From: a bacterium 1XD42-54 | Lineage (GTDB): Bacteria; Bacillota; Clostridia; Lachnospirales; Lachnospiraceae | Direction of reading: 5' to 3' | Length of the DNA: 64,000 bases | Assembly (NCBI GenBank): GCA_003612585.1 | Contig: RAZH01000001.1 | Coordinates: 620,001 to 684,000 of the forward strand | In this document: in pieces, positions 63,905-64,000 of the stretch | Layout of the letters: each line of letters begins with the position of its first letter | How positions within the stretch are numbered: the first letter of the stretch is position 1 | Program-made: the position numbers and the translations under genes | Notes under the pieces: model-generated | Databases searched by the model: none | What the model was told of the DNA's origin: nothing | What the model saw: the letters and a program-made list of their open reading frames with translations, nothing else

Positions 63905-64000
63905 GCTATTTTGCACATTTTTCAAATACATTTGTCCGTGTCGGGCGGATATCAATATGCTTTGCCCCAATATACGAGTTTTGACGCCGGTTTACCGCAA

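Overview
The window looks like a chromosomal segment of an anaerobic, spore-forming-type Firmicute, most likely Lachnospiraceae (Clostridia). Supporting signs are AAGGAGG-type ribosome binding sites, intermediate base composition, MecA, a class III (anaerobic) ribonucleotide reductase, an acetogen-type methylenetetrahydrofolate reductase set (MetF, MetV, MetV-RnfC2), Csp-like subtilase, PdaA and many binding-protein-dependent importers. I see no rRNA, tRNA, CRISPR array, intact transposase or prophage. The species assignment is inference.

Layout. 1-4853 (minus) is a surface-protein locus: a small WQG-domain protein, a SARP/BTAD regulator with a degenerate GGDEF-like tail, a second WQG-domain protein and a giant beta-helix exoprotein that runs off the left edge. 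Its leader (4854-5279) carries an 18-copy CTGT repeat abutting a perfect TATAAT box, followed by a large hairpin whose loop is complementary to sequence just before the first gene. 5280-15813 (minus) holds PdaA, two half-size SMR/EamA proteins, an ATP-grasp ligase, a GtrB/ArnC-like glycosyltransferase, a PLP enzyme, a GH2 glycosidase and a sugar ABC importer. 16046-18302 has a GH18/SH3 protein and a small unknown. mecA (18844) is on plus behind a structured leader. 19717-23362 (minus) is an AMP-dependent ligase plus four pilin-like proteins. 23724-30334 (minus) has nrdD with a fused thioredoxin domain, hflX, a TPR lipoprotein and a MATE exporter.

30580-33659 has an orphan endolysin-like protein behind a structured leader, a lipoprotein, and an MNT/HEPN pair in which the MNT protein carries the tail of an Rpn-type nuclease. 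33761-39039 is a sulfate ABC importer divergent from a LacI regulator with two ATGCAAACGTTTGC operators. 39186-42693 is metF, metV and a metV-rnfC2 fusion. 42895-44988 contains an exported protein and a broken ECF sigma/membrane-tail locus. 45132-49721 has a Csp-like subtilase, a 138-bp palindromic element and a three-part CoA-disulfide-reductase/rhodanese/sulfite-reductase-like fusion, divergent from a LysR regulator.

50920-56325 is a peptide-salvage island (S66 carboxypeptidase, decayed opp transporter, M20 hydrolase, M55 D-aminopeptidase). 56579-58911 has an unknown, a Big2/SGNH hydrolase and a cytidylate-kinase-like protein. 59101-63775 (minus) is a complete branched-chain amino acid importer (livKHMGF) with its promoter at the right edge.

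Most notable: (1) the repeat-controlled surface-protein/SARP locus, which could be an undescribed phase-variable system in Clostridia; (2) the ArnC/E/F-like lipid-carrier cluster with an ATP-grasp ligase; (3) the sulfur tri-domain fusion beside a LysR gene, in the same window as a LacI-controlled sulfate importer; (4) the MetV duplication and MetV-RnfC2 fusion; (5) decaying opp and ECF loci. All functions are inferred from sequence reading alone; no database search was run.
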